Source of the DNA: Rhodospirillaceae bacterium
Lineage (GTDB): Bacteria; Pseudomonadota; Alphaproteobacteria; Rhodospirillales; Casp-alpha2
Reading direction: 5' to 3'
DNA: 38,880 bases
Assembly (NCBI GenBank): GCA_002706405.1
Contig: PALN01000070.1
Coordinates: 1-38,880, forward strand
Part shown: positions 15,346 to 24,416 of the stretch, piece by piece
Numbering within the stretch: position 1 is the stretch's first letter
Layout of the letters: every line of letters starts with the position of its first letter
Translations under genes and position numbers: made by a program
The notes under the pieces: generated by a model
What the model saw: the letters and a program-made list of their open reading frames with translations, nothing else
Database searches by the model: none
What the model was told of the DNA's origin: nothing

Positions 15346-18117
15346 ATGACCGATCAACGTGAACATGTCTTTCTGGTCGATGGCTCCGGGTTCATCTTCC
15401 GCGCCTATCATGCATTGCCGCCCATGACCGCCCCCGACGGCACGCCGACCAACGCGGTGTTCGGCTTCACCAAGATGCTGATGAAGCTGGTCGAGGACAC
15501 CGAGGCCGATTACGTCGCCGTCATCTTCGACCGCGCGCGCAAGACCTTCCGCAACGACATCTATCCCGAATACAAGGCCCACCGCCCGCCCGCACCCGAC
15601 GACCTGATTCCGCAGTTCGACCTGGTCCGCAAGGCGACCGAAGCGCTCAACGTGCCGGCCATCGACATGGACGGGTTCGAGGCCGATGACCTGATCGCGA
15701 CCTACGCCCGCCAAGCCCGTGAACGGGGGGCGGAAGTCACCATCGTTTCGTCGGACAAGGACCTGATGCAGCTGGTCGATGACAGCGTGGTCCTGTTCGA
15801 TGCCATGAAGAACCGTGAAATCGGCCCCGAGCAGGTTTTCGAAAAATTCGGTGTCACCCCGGACAAGGTGATCGACGTGCAGGCCCTGGCCGGCGATTCG
15901 TCGGACAACGTGCCGGGCGTGGCCGGTATCGGCGTGAAAACGGCGGCGCAGCTGATCGGCGAATACGGCGACCTGGACACGCTGCTCGCCCGCGCGGAAG
16001 AGATCAAACAGCCCAAGCGCCGCCAATCCCTGATGGAACAGGCGGATTTGGCGCGCGTGTCCCGCGACCTGGTGACGCTCAGGGACGACGTGCCCACGAC
16101 GCGGACCATCGACGAGATGCGCAAGAAGGCGCCGGATGCGGACACCCTGCTGACCTTCCTGCGCGATCTCGGCTTCAAGTCCTTGGCGACCACCGTGGAA
16201 AGCCGCCTCGGCATGGGGGCCGGCAATGGCGCACCGGCGTCCCAATCGGCGGCGGTGCTTGCCCCGCAGTACGATTTGGTCCAGTCGCTCGACCAGCTTG
16301 AGCCCTGGATCAAGGCCGCCTACGCCACCGGCCTCGTCGCCGTGGATACGGAAACGGACGCGCTGGACGCCATGGGCGCGGGCCTGGTCGGCGTATCGCT
16401 TTCGACCGAGGCGGGGCGCGCCTGCTATATCCCGCTCGCCCATGTTTCATCCGTGCCCCAGGGTCAGCTGGATCTTGGGGACGGGGATGCCGACGGCGGC
16501 GAAAGCGCGCCCGAACAGATTCCCCTTGATGACGCTTTGGCCGCCCTCAAGCCGATGCTTGAGGATCCGTCGATCCTGAAGGTCGGCCAGAACATCAAGT
16601 ACGACATCCAGGTGCTGGGCCGATACGGCGTCGAGGTCGCCCCCGTGGACGACACCATGCTGCTGTCCTATGTGCTGGACGGCGGTCTGCACGGCCACGG
16701 CATGGACGAACTGGCCCGCGATTTCCTGGACCACGACACGATCAAGTTCAAGGACGTGGCCGGCACCGGCAAGGCGCAGATATCGTTCGACCGGGTCCCG
16801 CTGGACAAGGCGCTGGATTACGCCGCCGAGGATGCGGACATCACGCTGCGCCTACACAACCTGTTCAAGCCGCGCCTGGTGGCCGAACACATGGTCACGG
16901 TCTATGAGACCTTGGAGCGGCCGTTGGTTCCCGTGCTGCGCGACATGGAACGGCGCGGCATCAAGGTCGACGCCACCGTTCTCCGGAACCTGAGCGCCGA
17001 TTTCGCCGCCCGCATGGACGACCTGGAGGGCGAGATTCACAAACTCGCCGGCCATGAATTCAACATCGGATCGCCCAAACAACTGGGCGAAATTCTGTTC
17101 GACGAGATGAGCCTGGACGGCGGCAAGAAGACCAAGACCGGCGCCTACGCCACGGGGGCGGAAGTGCTCGAAGAACTGGCCGCCCAAGGCCACGATCTGC
17201 CGCAGAAGGTTTTAGATTGGCGACAGCTGTCGAAACTGAAAAGCACCTATACGGACAGCCTGGTCGGTCAGATCAATCCCAAGACCGGGCGGGTCCACAC
17301 GAACTATGCCCAGGCCGTCGCGGCGACCGGGCGGCTGTCGTCGTCGGACCCCAACCTGCAGAACATTCCGATCCGCTCCGAGGAAGGCCGCAAGATTCGC
17401 ACCGCCTTCGTCGCCGACAAGGGATACACCCTGATGTCGGCGGACTATTCGCAGATCGAATTGCGCCTGCTGGCCCATGTGGCCGGGATCGACGTGCTCA
17501 AGCAGGCCTTCCACGACGGCATCGACATTCACGCCCTGACAGCCAGTCAGGTGTTCGGCATTCCGGTCGAGGGCATGGACCCCATGGTCCGGCGCCGCGC
17601 CAAGGCCATCAACTTCGGCATTATCTATGGCATTTCCGCCTTCGGTCTGGCCCGTCAGCTGGGCATTTCGCGCGGCGAGGCGGGCGACTACATCAACGCC
17701 TATTTCGAACAGTATCCCGGTATCAAGGCCTATATGGAACGGACCAAGGAACAGGCCAAGACACAGGGCTTCGTGGAAACCACCTTCGGGCGCAAATGCC
17801 ATGTCCGCGGCATCAACGACCGCAACCCCAACATGCGGGGCTTCGCCGAGCGCGCCGCCATCAACGCGCCGATCCAGGGCGGCGCCGCCGACATCATCAA
17901 GCGCGCCATGATCCGCGTGCCGGACGCCCTCGAGGCGGCGGGCCTGGGTGCGCGCATGCTGCTGCAGGTTCATGATGAACTGATTTTCGAAGTCCCCGAC
18001 GCCGAGATCGAGGCGACCCGCGACACGGTCCGCAAGGTCATGTCCGGCGCGGCGCATCTGAGCGTTCCGCTCGACGTCGACATCGGCACCGGCGCCAATT
18101 GGGACGAGGCGCACTGA
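15346..18117 (+). CDS. polA: DNA polymerase I
   Basis: A 923-residue family A polymerase of normal length. Residues 1-290 form the 5'-3' exonuclease (FLVDGSGFIFRAYHALP, FDRARKTFRNDIYPEYK, GFEADDLIATYA, SSDKDLMQLV and the H3TH region GVAGIGVKTAAQL). Residues 300-510 form the 3'-5' exonuclease, with the D-x-E site intact at D334/E336 (VDTETDALD), so proofreading should be active. The polymerase domain has motif A SADYSQIELR, the O-helix RRRAKAINFGIIYG (residue about 749) and motif C LQVHDELIFEVP (residue about 875). It functions in Okazaki-fragment maturation and repair. It appears monocistronic. Confidence 0.99.
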   Translation: MTDQREHVFLVDGSGFIFRAYHALPPMTAPDGTPTNAVFGFTKMLMKLVEDTEADYVAVIFDRARKTFRNDIYPEYKAHRPPAPDDLIPQFDLVRKATEALNVPAIDMDGFEADDLIATYARQARERGAEVTIVSSDKDLMQLVDDSVVLFDAMKNREIGPEQVFEKFGVTPDKVIDVQALAGDSSDNVPGVAGIGVKTAAQLIGEYGDLDTLLARAEEIKQPKRRQSLMEQADLARVSRDLVTLRDDVPTTRTIDEMRKKAPDADTLLTFLRDLGFKSLATTVESRLGMGAGNGAPASQSAAVLAPQYDLVQSLDQLEPWIKAAYATGLVAVDTETDALDAMGAGLVGVSLSTEAGRACYIPLAHVSSVPQGQLDLGDGDADGGESAPEQIPLDDALAALKPMLEDPSILKVGQNIKYDIQVLGRYGVEVAPVDDTMLLSYVLDGGLHGHGMDELARDFLDHDTIKFKDVAGTGKAQISFDRVPLDKALDYAAEDADITLRLHNLFKPRLVAEHMVTVYETLERPLVPVLRDMERRGIKVDATVLRNLSADFAARMDDLEGEIHKLAGHEFNIGSPKQLGEILFDEMSLDGGKKTKTGAYATGAEVLEELAAQGHDLPQKVLDWRQLSKLKSTYTDSLVGQINPKTGRVHTNYAQAVAATGRLSSSDPNLQNIPIRSEEGRKIRTAFVADKGYTLMSADYSQIELRLLAHVAGIDVLKQAFHDGIDIHALTASQVFGIPVEGMDPMVRRRAKAINFGIIYGISAFGLARQLGISRGEAGDYINAYFEQYPGIKAYMERTKEQAKTQGFVETTFGRKCHVRGINDRNPNMRGFAERAAINAPIQGGAADIIKRAMIRVPDALEAAGLGARMLLQVHDELIFEVPDAEIEATRDTVRKVMSGAAHLSVPLDVDIGTGANWDEAH

Positions 18118-18446
18118 GCCGATTAGGTCAAAAATCATATATATACGACTATTTTCTTGATTATATTCCTGCCAGCCCGAAGATGTGGTGTTTTTATTAC
18201 GCAGTAGGCACCAAATGAGCCGTAGCCCTTGACAGGGTATGGCCTTTTATGCGGAATCGAGGGTTGACGGCTTCGGAAGGCGAGAAGCCGCTCGGTCTTG
18301 CACACCGGCGGCTTCTCTTGGTCTTCCTAGAGCCCCCGCGCAACCAGTTGTCGGGTGCGGGAACTGCGTATAACCATCGGGAGTGAATCATCCCGACCCA
18401 CTCAGTGTCAAGCCCGACATCGATCCAGCCCCGCGAAAGGGGAACG
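18118..18446. other. Intergenic stretch with a strong hairpin
   Basis: No gene is evident between polA and the WYL-like gene. GAGAAGCCGC (18282-18291) and GCGGCTTCTC (18308-18317) form a perfect 10-bp inverted repeat around a 16-nt loop, followed by a weak pyrimidine tract. It could be a transcription end or part of a small RNA. Just after polA (18121-18170) the sequence is AT-rich. Confidence 0.45.
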
Positions 18447-18746
18447 ATGATGCTTGACGAAATTGTAGAAGCGATCCGCAACCGTCGCCGCTTGAATATC
18501 TGGTACGACCCTGGAAACCGGCTCATTGAGCCGCACGCCTTGGGCCGTAGCAGCGGTGGCAATCTGTTGCTTCGGGCCTTCCAAGTGTCCGGTGCCAGCG
18601 CATCCGGAGAACACCACCACTGGAAGCTATTCCGGGTTGACCGGATCAGGTCTGGGGAAGACGGCGGAGACGGGTTTGACGGCCCGCGCCCGCTGTACAA
18701 CCCCGATGACTCCGCCATGAGGGGCGGGATCATCGCCCGGCTGTAG
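18447..18746 (+). CDS. Minimal WYL-domain-like protein
   Basis: A 99-residue protein that consists almost only of a WYL-like module. It contains LDEIVEAIRNRRRLNIWYD, RLIEPHALGRSSGGNLLLRA and FQVSG, and then HHWKLFRVDRI, the order of motifs seen in the WYL fold that binds ligands or nucleic acids in many regulators. No DNA-binding helix-turn-helix precedes it. The ATG at 18447 has AAAGGGGAA close upstream, so the start is good (a second ATG follows directly). It may sense a ligand or single-stranded DNA and act on a partner. The surroundings show no operon. Confidence 0.72.
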   Translation: MMLDEIVEAIRNRRRLNIWYDPGNRLIEPHALGRSSGGNLLLRAFQVSGASASGEHHHWKLFRVDRIRSGEDGGDGFDGPRPLYNPDDSAMRGGIIARL

Positions 18747-19214
18747 CGTCGCAAGCACATTCTCCCGGCTCCGTCGCCGGGGCGTTGTGTAGCACAATCT
18801 AAACGATGGGCGATGGTGGGCTTGGCAATACGTATTAGCGTTGGTTCAAAGCCCACCTCGTCTTCGAAGTAGCGAAGCCCTTTGACTTTGGTGTTAAATT
18901 TTTGAAATTGGGGTTTCTGCTTAGATTTTGTGATGCGAAGCTTATAGATGGCGAGCGCGTCAAGTCGACGAAGCCCCAGCGTACGCACTTGATGTACGGC
19001 ACAAGTCCCACCTAGCTCAGCCATGGCATGCTTCGGACGCCAGAACTGCGCATAACGGCGTCACCGGATTATCGGCGCAGTCATCCGTCGGCCGAGAGGC
19101 AGCGCACGGGCCTGCCTCAGGATCCTGGCATGTTCGAACAATCATGGCACGGCCTTTGCTACGGAATTTTCGTGGGGACGGCTCGCGCGCGGGCGAAAGC
19201 AGAGGAGAGCAATC
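18747..19214. other. Gene-poor region after the WYL-like gene
   Basis: I see no supported gene in these 468 bases. CCCGGC (18764-18769) and GCCGGG (18776-18781) make a short hairpin just after the WYL-like stop, without a T-tract. Positions 18880-18945 are AT-rich. A leftward frame running across the whole region, opposite the WYL gene, has atypical composition and no family similarity, so it is not annotated. Confidence 0.5.
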
Positions 19215-19739
19215 ATGAAGATCGACAATGTCGCCAGCGTCTTGTTTGCGCAGAACACCGACACGCCGGCAGCCGCCGATGCGGGGTCCGGTTCCTTCGC
19301 CGAGATGATGGCCGCCTCCGTCGCGGCCCAGAGCAGCGAAGACACCGGCCAGCCCAAGAGCGATCTGGATATCGTCCGCGAGAAGGGCTTCACCGCCTAC
19401 GCGAAAGAGGTCGAGGAACGGAAGCGGGAAGAGCTGCGCGAGAAAATTCTCAACCGCATGGGCCTTTCCGAGGAAGACCTGGACAAGATGCCGGCCGAAC
19501 AACGGGCCGCCATCGAGGACCTGATCGCCCAGGAAATTCAGCGCCGCATGCAGGCCAATGCCGAGTTGGAGAATGACAAGCCGGGCATGCTCGGCGACGC
19601 GCCGGGCCTGGCCCGCGACATCGCCGACACCACCGGGACGGGCAGCGCCGGATCGGTCCTGCTGGCCGCGATGGAAGCCCGTGATGCCTTGGCCGATGAC
19701 CCCGCGGCCCGCACCGACGATGCAAAGGACGATCAGTAA
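19215..19739 (+). CDS. Hypothetical acidic helical protein
   Basis: A 174-residue soluble protein that I do not recognise as a named family. The N-terminus is Ala/Ser-rich. The middle (about residues 55-120) is a highly charged amphipathic helix region (GFTAYAKEVEERKREELREK, then GLSEEDLDKMPAEQRAAIED and LIAQEIQRRM) that probably forms a coiled coil. The C-terminus is Ala/Asp-rich and disordered. There is no signal peptide or membrane segment. AGGAG lies 5-9 nt before the ATG. Similar unnamed proteins seem common in Rhodospirillales, but this is from memory only. No function is proposed. Confidence 0.7.
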   Translation: MKIDNVASVLFAQNTDTPAAADAGSGSFAEMMAASVAAQSSEDTGQPKSDLDIVREKGFTAYAKEVEERKREELREKILNRMGLSEEDLDKMPAEQRAAIEDLIAQEIQRRMQANAELENDKPGMLGDAPGLARDIADTTGTGSAGSVLLAAMEARDALADDPAARTDDAKDDQ

Positions 19740-19787
19740 GCGTCCATACCGCCACGAGGCGCCGGCCGGAATCATTTGCCGCCCGAT

Positions 19788-19823
19788 TGGGAAAATTATG
19801 CCCAACCGGGAAAAATTTTCCCA
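19788..19823. promoter_or_regulatory. Inverted repeat before the second MBL gene
   Basis: TGGGAAAAT (19788-19796) and ATTTTCCCA (19815-19823) form a perfect 9-bp dyad. Overlapping its right part, GGGAAAA and TTTTCCC (19808-19822) form a tighter palindrome around one A. It is about 120 bp upstream of the MBL-fold gene. A repressor site is plausible. Confidence 0.4.
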
Positions 19824-19946
19824 GTTTCACCACCCCTTAGGCACCACAGACAGGGCTATTCTTAACCCGGTCGCGCGTGGGGTTGCCTAATCGTGCGTGC
19901 CCCGTCACCATTCGGGAAACGATAATTTGATACGGGGAGAATGGTG

Positions 19947-20894
19947 ATGATAAGGCACAAGATCCTCACGCGCGTCTGCCTGTTGGCGGTCGGCTTGACG
20001 GTCGCCGCCGGGCCCGCCGCGGCCGGGGCCGGGCACAACCACAGCATCGACGTTGCGCAGGCAAAGACTTCGGAAATCACAATCGGCGCCGTCCCCGTCG
20101 CGGGCAAGATCACCATGCTGATGGGCGTGGGCGGGTTTTCCGGCGGCAATGTCGCGGTCCTGCCGGGGCCGGACGGTCTGCTGATCGTCGACGACAAGCT
20201 GGCGGCATTTTCCGAAAAGCTGGCCGCGGCCCTCAAGCCGTTCGGCACCGGCGCGCCCAAGTTCGTGCTCAACACCCACTGGCATTTCGACCATACGGGC
20301 GGCAACAAGCGCTTCGCCGAGGCGGTCATCATCGCCCATGACAACGTGCGCAAACACATGGCCGTGGATCAGGACCTCAAGGCCCTGGGCAAGACGGTCC
20401 CCGCCTCGCCACCCGACGCCCTGCCCGACGTCACCTACAACGACCGTCTGACCGTTCATTTCAACGGCGAGGAAATCCAGCTTCTCCACCTGCCGGGCGG
20501 TCATACGGACGGCGACACCGTGGTCTATTTCAAGAAGGCCAACGTCCTGCACCTGGGCGACCTGTTCTTCAACGGCATGTTTCCCTTCGTCGATGTGGCC
20601 CATGGCGGCAGTGCATTGACCCTGGCGCGCAACATCCGCGACATCACCGGTCGTTTCCCGGCCGACGCCAAGATCATCCCCGGGCACGGCCCCTTGGCGA
20701 CCATGGCCGATCTTGAGAACTATCTCGACATGCTGACGTCGACGACGATGTTCGTGCAATCTGCGACCATGGACGGCAAGGATCTGAAGACGATCCAGGC
20801 CCAGGGTTTTCCCACCGAGTGGAAGAAATGGGAATGGCCGTTCATTTCCCAGGCCAAGTGGATCGAACTGATCCACCAAAGCCTGAGCAAATAG
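19947..20894 (+). CDS. Secreted MBL-fold metallohydrolase (H-W-H-F-D-H type)
   Basis: A 315-residue protein with a Sec signal (VCLLAVGLTVAAGPAAA). The zinc site H-x-H-x-D-H lies at residues 111-116 (HWHFDHTGGN), with further ligands in LPGGHTDGDTVVYF, LGDLFFN and IIPGHGP. This is the pattern of periplasmic class-B-related MBL enzymes, such as glyoxalase-like or quinoprotein-relay zinc hydrolases; no beta-lactamase function is claimed. ATG 19947 gives a 7-nt spacing to GGGGAG and is preferred over ATG 19941 and GTG 19944. It is convergent with msrQ, with a 4-nt gap. The Trp/Lys-rich C-terminus (FPTEWKKWEWPFISQAKW) is typical of this group. Confidence 0.85.
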   Translation: MIRHKILTRVCLLAVGLTVAAGPAAAGAGHNHSIDVAQAKTSEITIGAVPVAGKITMLMGVGGFSGGNVAVLPGPDGLLIVDDKLAAFSEKLAAALKPFGTGAPKFVLNTHWHFDHTGGNKRFAEAVIIAHDNVRKHMAVDQDLKALGKTVPASPPDALPDVTYNDRLTVHFNGEEIQLLHLPGGHTDGDTVVYFKKANVLHLGDLFFNGMFPFVDVAHGGSALTLARNIRDITGRFPADAKIIPGHGPLATMADLENYLDMLTSTTMFVQSATMDGKDLKTIQAQGFPTEWKKWEWPFISQAKWIELIHQSLSK

Positions 20895-20898
20895 GCCG

Positions 20899-21534
20899 CT
20901 AGGCCGTTTGCGCGTCCGCGCGGGCGGCGCGGGTCCGCGCCTTGGCCCTGATCCAGACGCCGGCCCGATAGGCCAGCAGCAGACCGGCGATCCCGCCGTA
21001 GACCAGGGGTTCGATCTGGAATCCCTTGCGCATCATGAAGAAATGGACCGGCGCCGCGATCGCCGCGACGTAGACCAGTTTGTGCAGGCGCTGCCAGTTG
21101 CGCCCCCCCATCTTCTTGACCATGGCCTTGGGCGAGGTGACGGCCAGCGCCGTCAGGATCACCATCGCCAGCATGCCGACCGTGATATAGGTGCGCTTGA
21201 CAATATCCTGCCAGATGGCGCCCCAGGCGAAATACTGATCAAGCGCCACGTAGCTGGAGACATGCAATAGCACATAGAAGAAAGCATAAAGCCCGAGCAG
21301 CCGGCGAAAGCGCATGACCAGGGCCAGGCCCGTGATGCCGCGCAGCGGCGTCACGGCAAGCGCAATCAGAAGAAAGCGGATCGCCCAGTCGCCCGTATAG
21401 CGGTTGATGAATTCCGCCGGGTTGGGTCCGAACTGCCCGCCCAGGCCGAGCCAGATCAGCCAGACGAGCGGACCCAGCGCCGCCGCATGGACCAGGGGCT
21501 TGAAGACCCAGTTAAGGCGGGTTTCCTTGTTCAT
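20899..21534 (-). CDS. msrQ: MsrQ, haem-binding membrane subunit of the methionine sulfoxide reductase system
   Basis: A 211-residue integral membrane protein of the ferric-reductase-like family (formerly YedZ), with about six hydrophobic segments (for example AAALGPLVWLIWLGLGG, FLLIALAVTPLRGITG and GMLAMVILTALAVTS). The conserved haem-binding His residues appear as YAFFYVLLHVSSYVALD and NWQRLHKLVYVAAIAAPVHFFM. It receives electrons from the quinone pool or flavin reductase and passes them to MsrP in the periplasm. It is encoded directly after msrP in the same direction, as usual for the MsrPQ repair system for oxidized periplasmic methionines. Confidence 0.95.
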   Translation of the reverse strand: MNKETRLNWVFKPLVHAAALGPLVWLIWLGLGGQFGPNPAEFINRYTGDWAIRFLLIALAVTPLRGITGLALVMRFRRLLGLYAFFYVLLHVSSYVALDQYFAWGAIWQDIVKRTYITVGMLAMVILTALAVTSPKAMVKKMGGRNWQRLHKLVYVAAIAAPVHFFMMRKGFQIEPLVYGGIAGLLLAYRAGVWIRAKARTRAARADAQTA

Positions 21535-21592
21535 GGTGCGATCCTACCCCAGCCGGCCCCGATTTGGGACCGACGGGGGCGCCCATAGGGGC

Positions 21593-22588
21593 CTAGAAGA
21601 ATTTGCGAAGGTCCATGCCCGCGTACATGGCCGCGACTTCTTCCTCGTAGCCGTTGAACATCAGGGTCGGCTGGCGGATCGGCAGACCGAATATGTTGTT
21701 CAGGCCGATCTTCTTTTCCGTGGCCTGGCTCCAGCGCGGATGGCTAACATTGGGGTTCACGTTGGAATAGAAGCCGTATTCGCGGCCGTTGGCGACCGAC
21801 CAGGAGGTCGGCGGCTCTTTCTCGACGAACCGCATGAGCACGATCGACTTGATGGATTTGAAGCCGTATTTCCACGGCACGATCAGGCGGATAGGCGCGC
21901 CGTTCTGATTGGGCATGACCTGGCCGTGCACACCAACCGCCAACAGGGTCAGCGGGTTCATGGCCTCGTCCATGCGCAGGCCTTCCTTGTAGGGCCATTC
22001 CAGGGTCGGGCGGCGCTGGCCCGGCATCTGGTCCGGGTCGAACACGGTTTCGAAATAAACGTACTTGGCTTTCGACGTGGGGTTCAGGCGCTTGATTACC
22101 TTGGCCAGCGGCACGCCCAGCCAGGGCACGACCATGGACCAGGCCTCGACGCAACGGAATCGGTAGACCCGATCCTCGATGTCCTCGGCCTTGATCAGGT
22201 CGTCGATGTCGTAGGTGCCGGGCTTTTCCACCGCCCCCTCGACCTTGATGGTCCAGGGCGTGGTCTTGAACTTGCCGGCGTGTTCCGCCGGGTCGCCCTT
22301 GCCGAGCCCGAATTCATAGAAGTTGTTGTAGGTCGAGACCACCTCCAACGAAGCGGGTTCCTGGCCGAGAACCTGGGCGTTGTATTTCGGATGGGGCGTG
22401 CCGGAGAGCGCTTTGCCCTCGGTCGGGCGCCAGGCGGCCTCGGCCGGCCCGGGCAGCCACAAAGGCATGGTCGCCGCGAGGCCGCCGAAACCGAGCGTCT
22501 TGAGCACCCGGCGGCGGTCATCGAACACGCTTTTGGGCGTGATCTCGCTGGACGGGATGGGATGAAGCGGTCGCTGGCGGATGATCAT
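21593..22588 (-). CDS. msrP: MsrP, periplasmic methionine sulfoxide reductase, molybdopterin subunit
   Basis: A 331-residue molybdopterin oxidoreductase (formerly YedY). A Tat-type signal is seen ([20 protein letters not shown]). The molybdenum-ligand Cys is in [20 protein letters not shown], and the following [29 protein letters not shown] and [20 protein letters not shown] are family landmarks. Start 22588 has GGAAGGA about 8 nt upstream; the frame is open further upstream but lies antisense to the FzlA-like gene. It reduces protein methionine sulfoxide using electrons from MsrQ, the next gene 58 nt downstream, and so protects envelope proteins from oxidation. Confidence 0.96.
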   Translation of the reverse strand: MIIRQRPLHPIPSSEITPKSVFDDRRRVLKTLGFGGLAATMPLWLPGPAEAAWRPTEGKALSGTPHPKYNAQVLGQEPASLEVVSTYNNFYEFGLGKGDPAEHAGKFKTTPWTIKVEGAVEKPGTYDIDDLIKAEDIEDRVYRFRCVEAWSMVVPWLGVPLAKVIKRLNPTSKAKYVYFETVFDPDQMPGQRRPTLEWPYKEGLRMDEAMNPLTLLAVGVHGQVMPNQNGAPIRLIVPWKYGFKSIKSIVLMRFVEKEPPTSWSVANGREYGFYSNVNPNVSHPRWSQATEKKIGLNNIFGLPIRQPTLMFNGYEEEVAAMYAGMDLRKFF

Positions 22589-22813
22589 GGCGGATTTCCT
22601 TCCGGGTCGGCTGCGTCGATCGCCGGCGCGCAAGAGCAGCGCCGGGCCGGGGTGGTGCGGTCTTTCTGCTTCCGCGAAGAGTATAGGCCGGGAAGGTGCT
22701 GGGCCAATAAGGCGAAGGCAGGGCAGGCCCGTCACATCTTCGCGAGGCTTTCGCGAGCGAGCCGCCAACTGGGGCGTTCCCATTCGCCGGAAACCGGTGT
22801 AGGAGAAACGTCC

Positions 22814-23482
22814 ATGCGCACACTTTATCATCTGTGGATGTCGCCCTTTTGCCGGAAGGCCCGGATCTTCCTGGGCGAAAAGCGGCTGGAGCACGAGCTT
22901 CGGATCGAGAACATCTGGGAGCGCCGCGAGGAGTTCCTGGCGCTGAACCCTGCCGGCACCGTGCCGGTGCTGGTGGAGATCGACGGTACGGCCATTTCCG
23001 GGGCCGACGTGATTTGCGAATTCCTGGACGAAGTCCATGACGACCCGCCCCTGATCGGCCGCACGCCGGTGATTCGCGCCGAGGTCCGCCGCCTGACCAA
23101 CTGGTTCGATGAAAAGTTCAACCGCGAGGTCACGGAGAATCTGGTGGGCGAAAAGCTGCTGAAACGCTTTCTCGGCCAGGGCGAGCCAAAGGGGGCGCGC
23201 ATCCGCGCCGGGCATGCCAACATCCACATGCACCTGAACTATGTGTCGTTCCTGGTGGAGCGTCGGCGCTGGCTGGCGGGCGACGATTTTTCCATGGCCG
23301 ACGTGGCGGCGGCGGCGCATCTGTCCTGCGTCGACTATCTGGGCGACGTGCCCTGGGAAGATCACCCGGAAGCCCGCGACTGGTATGCCCGGGTCAAATC
23401 GCGGCCCAGCATGCGCTCCGTATTGTCCGACCGCATGCCCGGCTTCCCGCCGCCCCGCCATTACGCGGATCTGGATTTTTAA
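22814..23482 (+). CDS. GST-fold protein, FzlA-like (FtsZ-binding cell-division factor)
   Basis: A 222-residue GST-fold protein. The N-terminal thioredoxin-like part reads [20 protein letters not shown] and [15 protein letters not shown]; the helical part includes [34 protein letters not shown] and [20 protein letters not shown]. The C-terminal tail ends [10 protein letters not shown]. This set, especially the NLVGEK..KRFLG region and the DLDF tail, matches the alphaproteobacterial FzlA group, which in Caulobacter binds FtsZ and is needed for constriction. The recognition is from memory of that family and should be confirmed. AGGAGAAACG precedes the ATG at 22814. It is divergent from msrP and overlaps the convergent TPR gene by 4 nt. 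Confidence 0.75.
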   Translation: MRTLYHLWMSPFCRKARIFLGEKRLEHELRIENIWERREEFLALNPAGTVPVLVEIDGTAISGADVICEFLDEVHDDPPLIGRTPVIRAEVRRLTNWFDEKFNREVTENLVGEKLLKRFLGQGEPKGARIRAGHANIHMHLNYVSFLVERRRWLAGDDFSMADVAAAAHLSCVDYLGDVPWEDHPEARDWYARVKSRPSMRSVLSDRMPGFPPPRHYADLDF

Positions 23483-24339
23483 CGCCGCGGCGGCGCGTCG
23501 TCGGACTTTACGTCCATGTTTTCGATGTTCTGACGGGCCGGGCCGGCGGCCGCGCTGTTGGGCATGGCGTTGAGGATTTTCATCCAGTCCGCCCGCGCCC
23601 CCGCGTCGTCGCCCTTGAGCCGGCGCAGGATGCCGCGTTCCAGCAAGGCCTCCGGATTGCCGGGATCAAGTTCCAACGCCGTATTGGCATCGGCCATCGC
23701 ATCGGCCCGCCGGTCCAGGAAGCGCCGGGCGCTGGCACGGAGCGCATAGACGTCCGACCGCGACGGCGTCAGGTTGAGCGCGGCGCTCAGGTCCGTGTCC
23801 GCCGCATCGTAATCCCCCCGCGCCGCCCAGGCCTGGGCCCGGTCGACCAACAGGTCCGGGTCGCCGGGCTTGAGGGCGATGGCCGAGGTAAAGGCCCGCG
23901 TCGCGTCCTCGGGCCGGCCTTCCAGCAGCCAGGCCTGGCCCGCCTGATCGTACAGTCCGGCCTTGACCGCCGGTTCCTCAATGGAAATCTGGGCGAGGCG
24001 CTCCAGGCGCTTGGCCGCTTCGCCGTATTGTTCCAGTTCGATCAGGGCGACGGCCGCGCAATGGTCGGCCGCGTCGCCCCCGCTCAGCGACCGCCAGCCG
24101 ATCGCCATTTCGAATCCGTCCTGGGGCCGGCGGCGGGCCAGGGTCATGCATTTTTGGTATTCCGCCGCCTGGGCCGCCTCGGAAGCGGCACCGAACCCCG
24201 TCTTCGCCGACGGTTGCCCCAGCAGGCCTTGCTGGGCCGCCGCCGGCAGGGACGGCAGACCGACGGCCAGGCACATCACCAGGCGCGCAAGCGGGCGGTG
24301 AAACGCGGAACAACGGTGAACGGGCGGGACCCCTGGCAT
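23479..24339 (-). CDS. Secreted TPR-repeat protein
   Basis: A 286-residue protein, counted from 24339, with a signal-like segment ([21 protein letters not shown]). At least four tetratricopeptide motifs cover about residues 95-275 ([79 protein letters not shown]). TPRs mediate protein contacts; no partner is identified. The start is unsure: 24339 (MPGVPP) gives a sensible signal peptide, while 24384 is an alternative with a Shine-Dalgarno-like GGGGCGGA. It is divergent from the SDR gene at 24417, and its 3' end overlaps the FzlA-like gene. Confidence 0.8.
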   Translation of the reverse strand: MPGVPPVHRCSAFHRPLARLVMCLAVGLPSLPAAAQQGLLGQPSAKTGFGAASEAAQAAEYQKCMTLARRRPQDGFEMAIGWRSLSGGDAADHCAAVALIELEQYGEAAKRLERLAQISIEEPAVKAGLYDQAGQAWLLEGRPEDATRAFTSAIALKPGDPDLLVDRAQAWAARGDYDAADTDLSAALNLTPSRSDVYALRASARRFLDRRADAMADANTALELDPGNPEALLERGILRRLKGDDAGARADWMKILNAMPNSAAAGPARQNIENMDVKSDDAPPRR

Positions 24340-24416
24340 GACGGTCGGGCTCTGGTTATAACCAAGCCTGCTTATAGGAGGCATTCCGCCCCCTTGTCGA
24401 CCAGGGCCGCACGCGC

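Noticed and set aside
18764..18781. Hairpin after the WYL-like gene as intrinsic terminator
   Set aside because: The 6-bp stem is not followed by a T-tract.
18197..19024. Long leftward reading frame of about 275 codons opposite the WYL-like gene
   Set aside because: It runs antisense to a well-supported gene, has unusual composition and shows no domain or signal.
22589..23461. Upstream extension of the msrP frame over the FzlA-like gene
   Set aside because: It is open only because it is antisense to a GC-rich coding gene; the MsrP Tat signal and ribosome site start at 22588.
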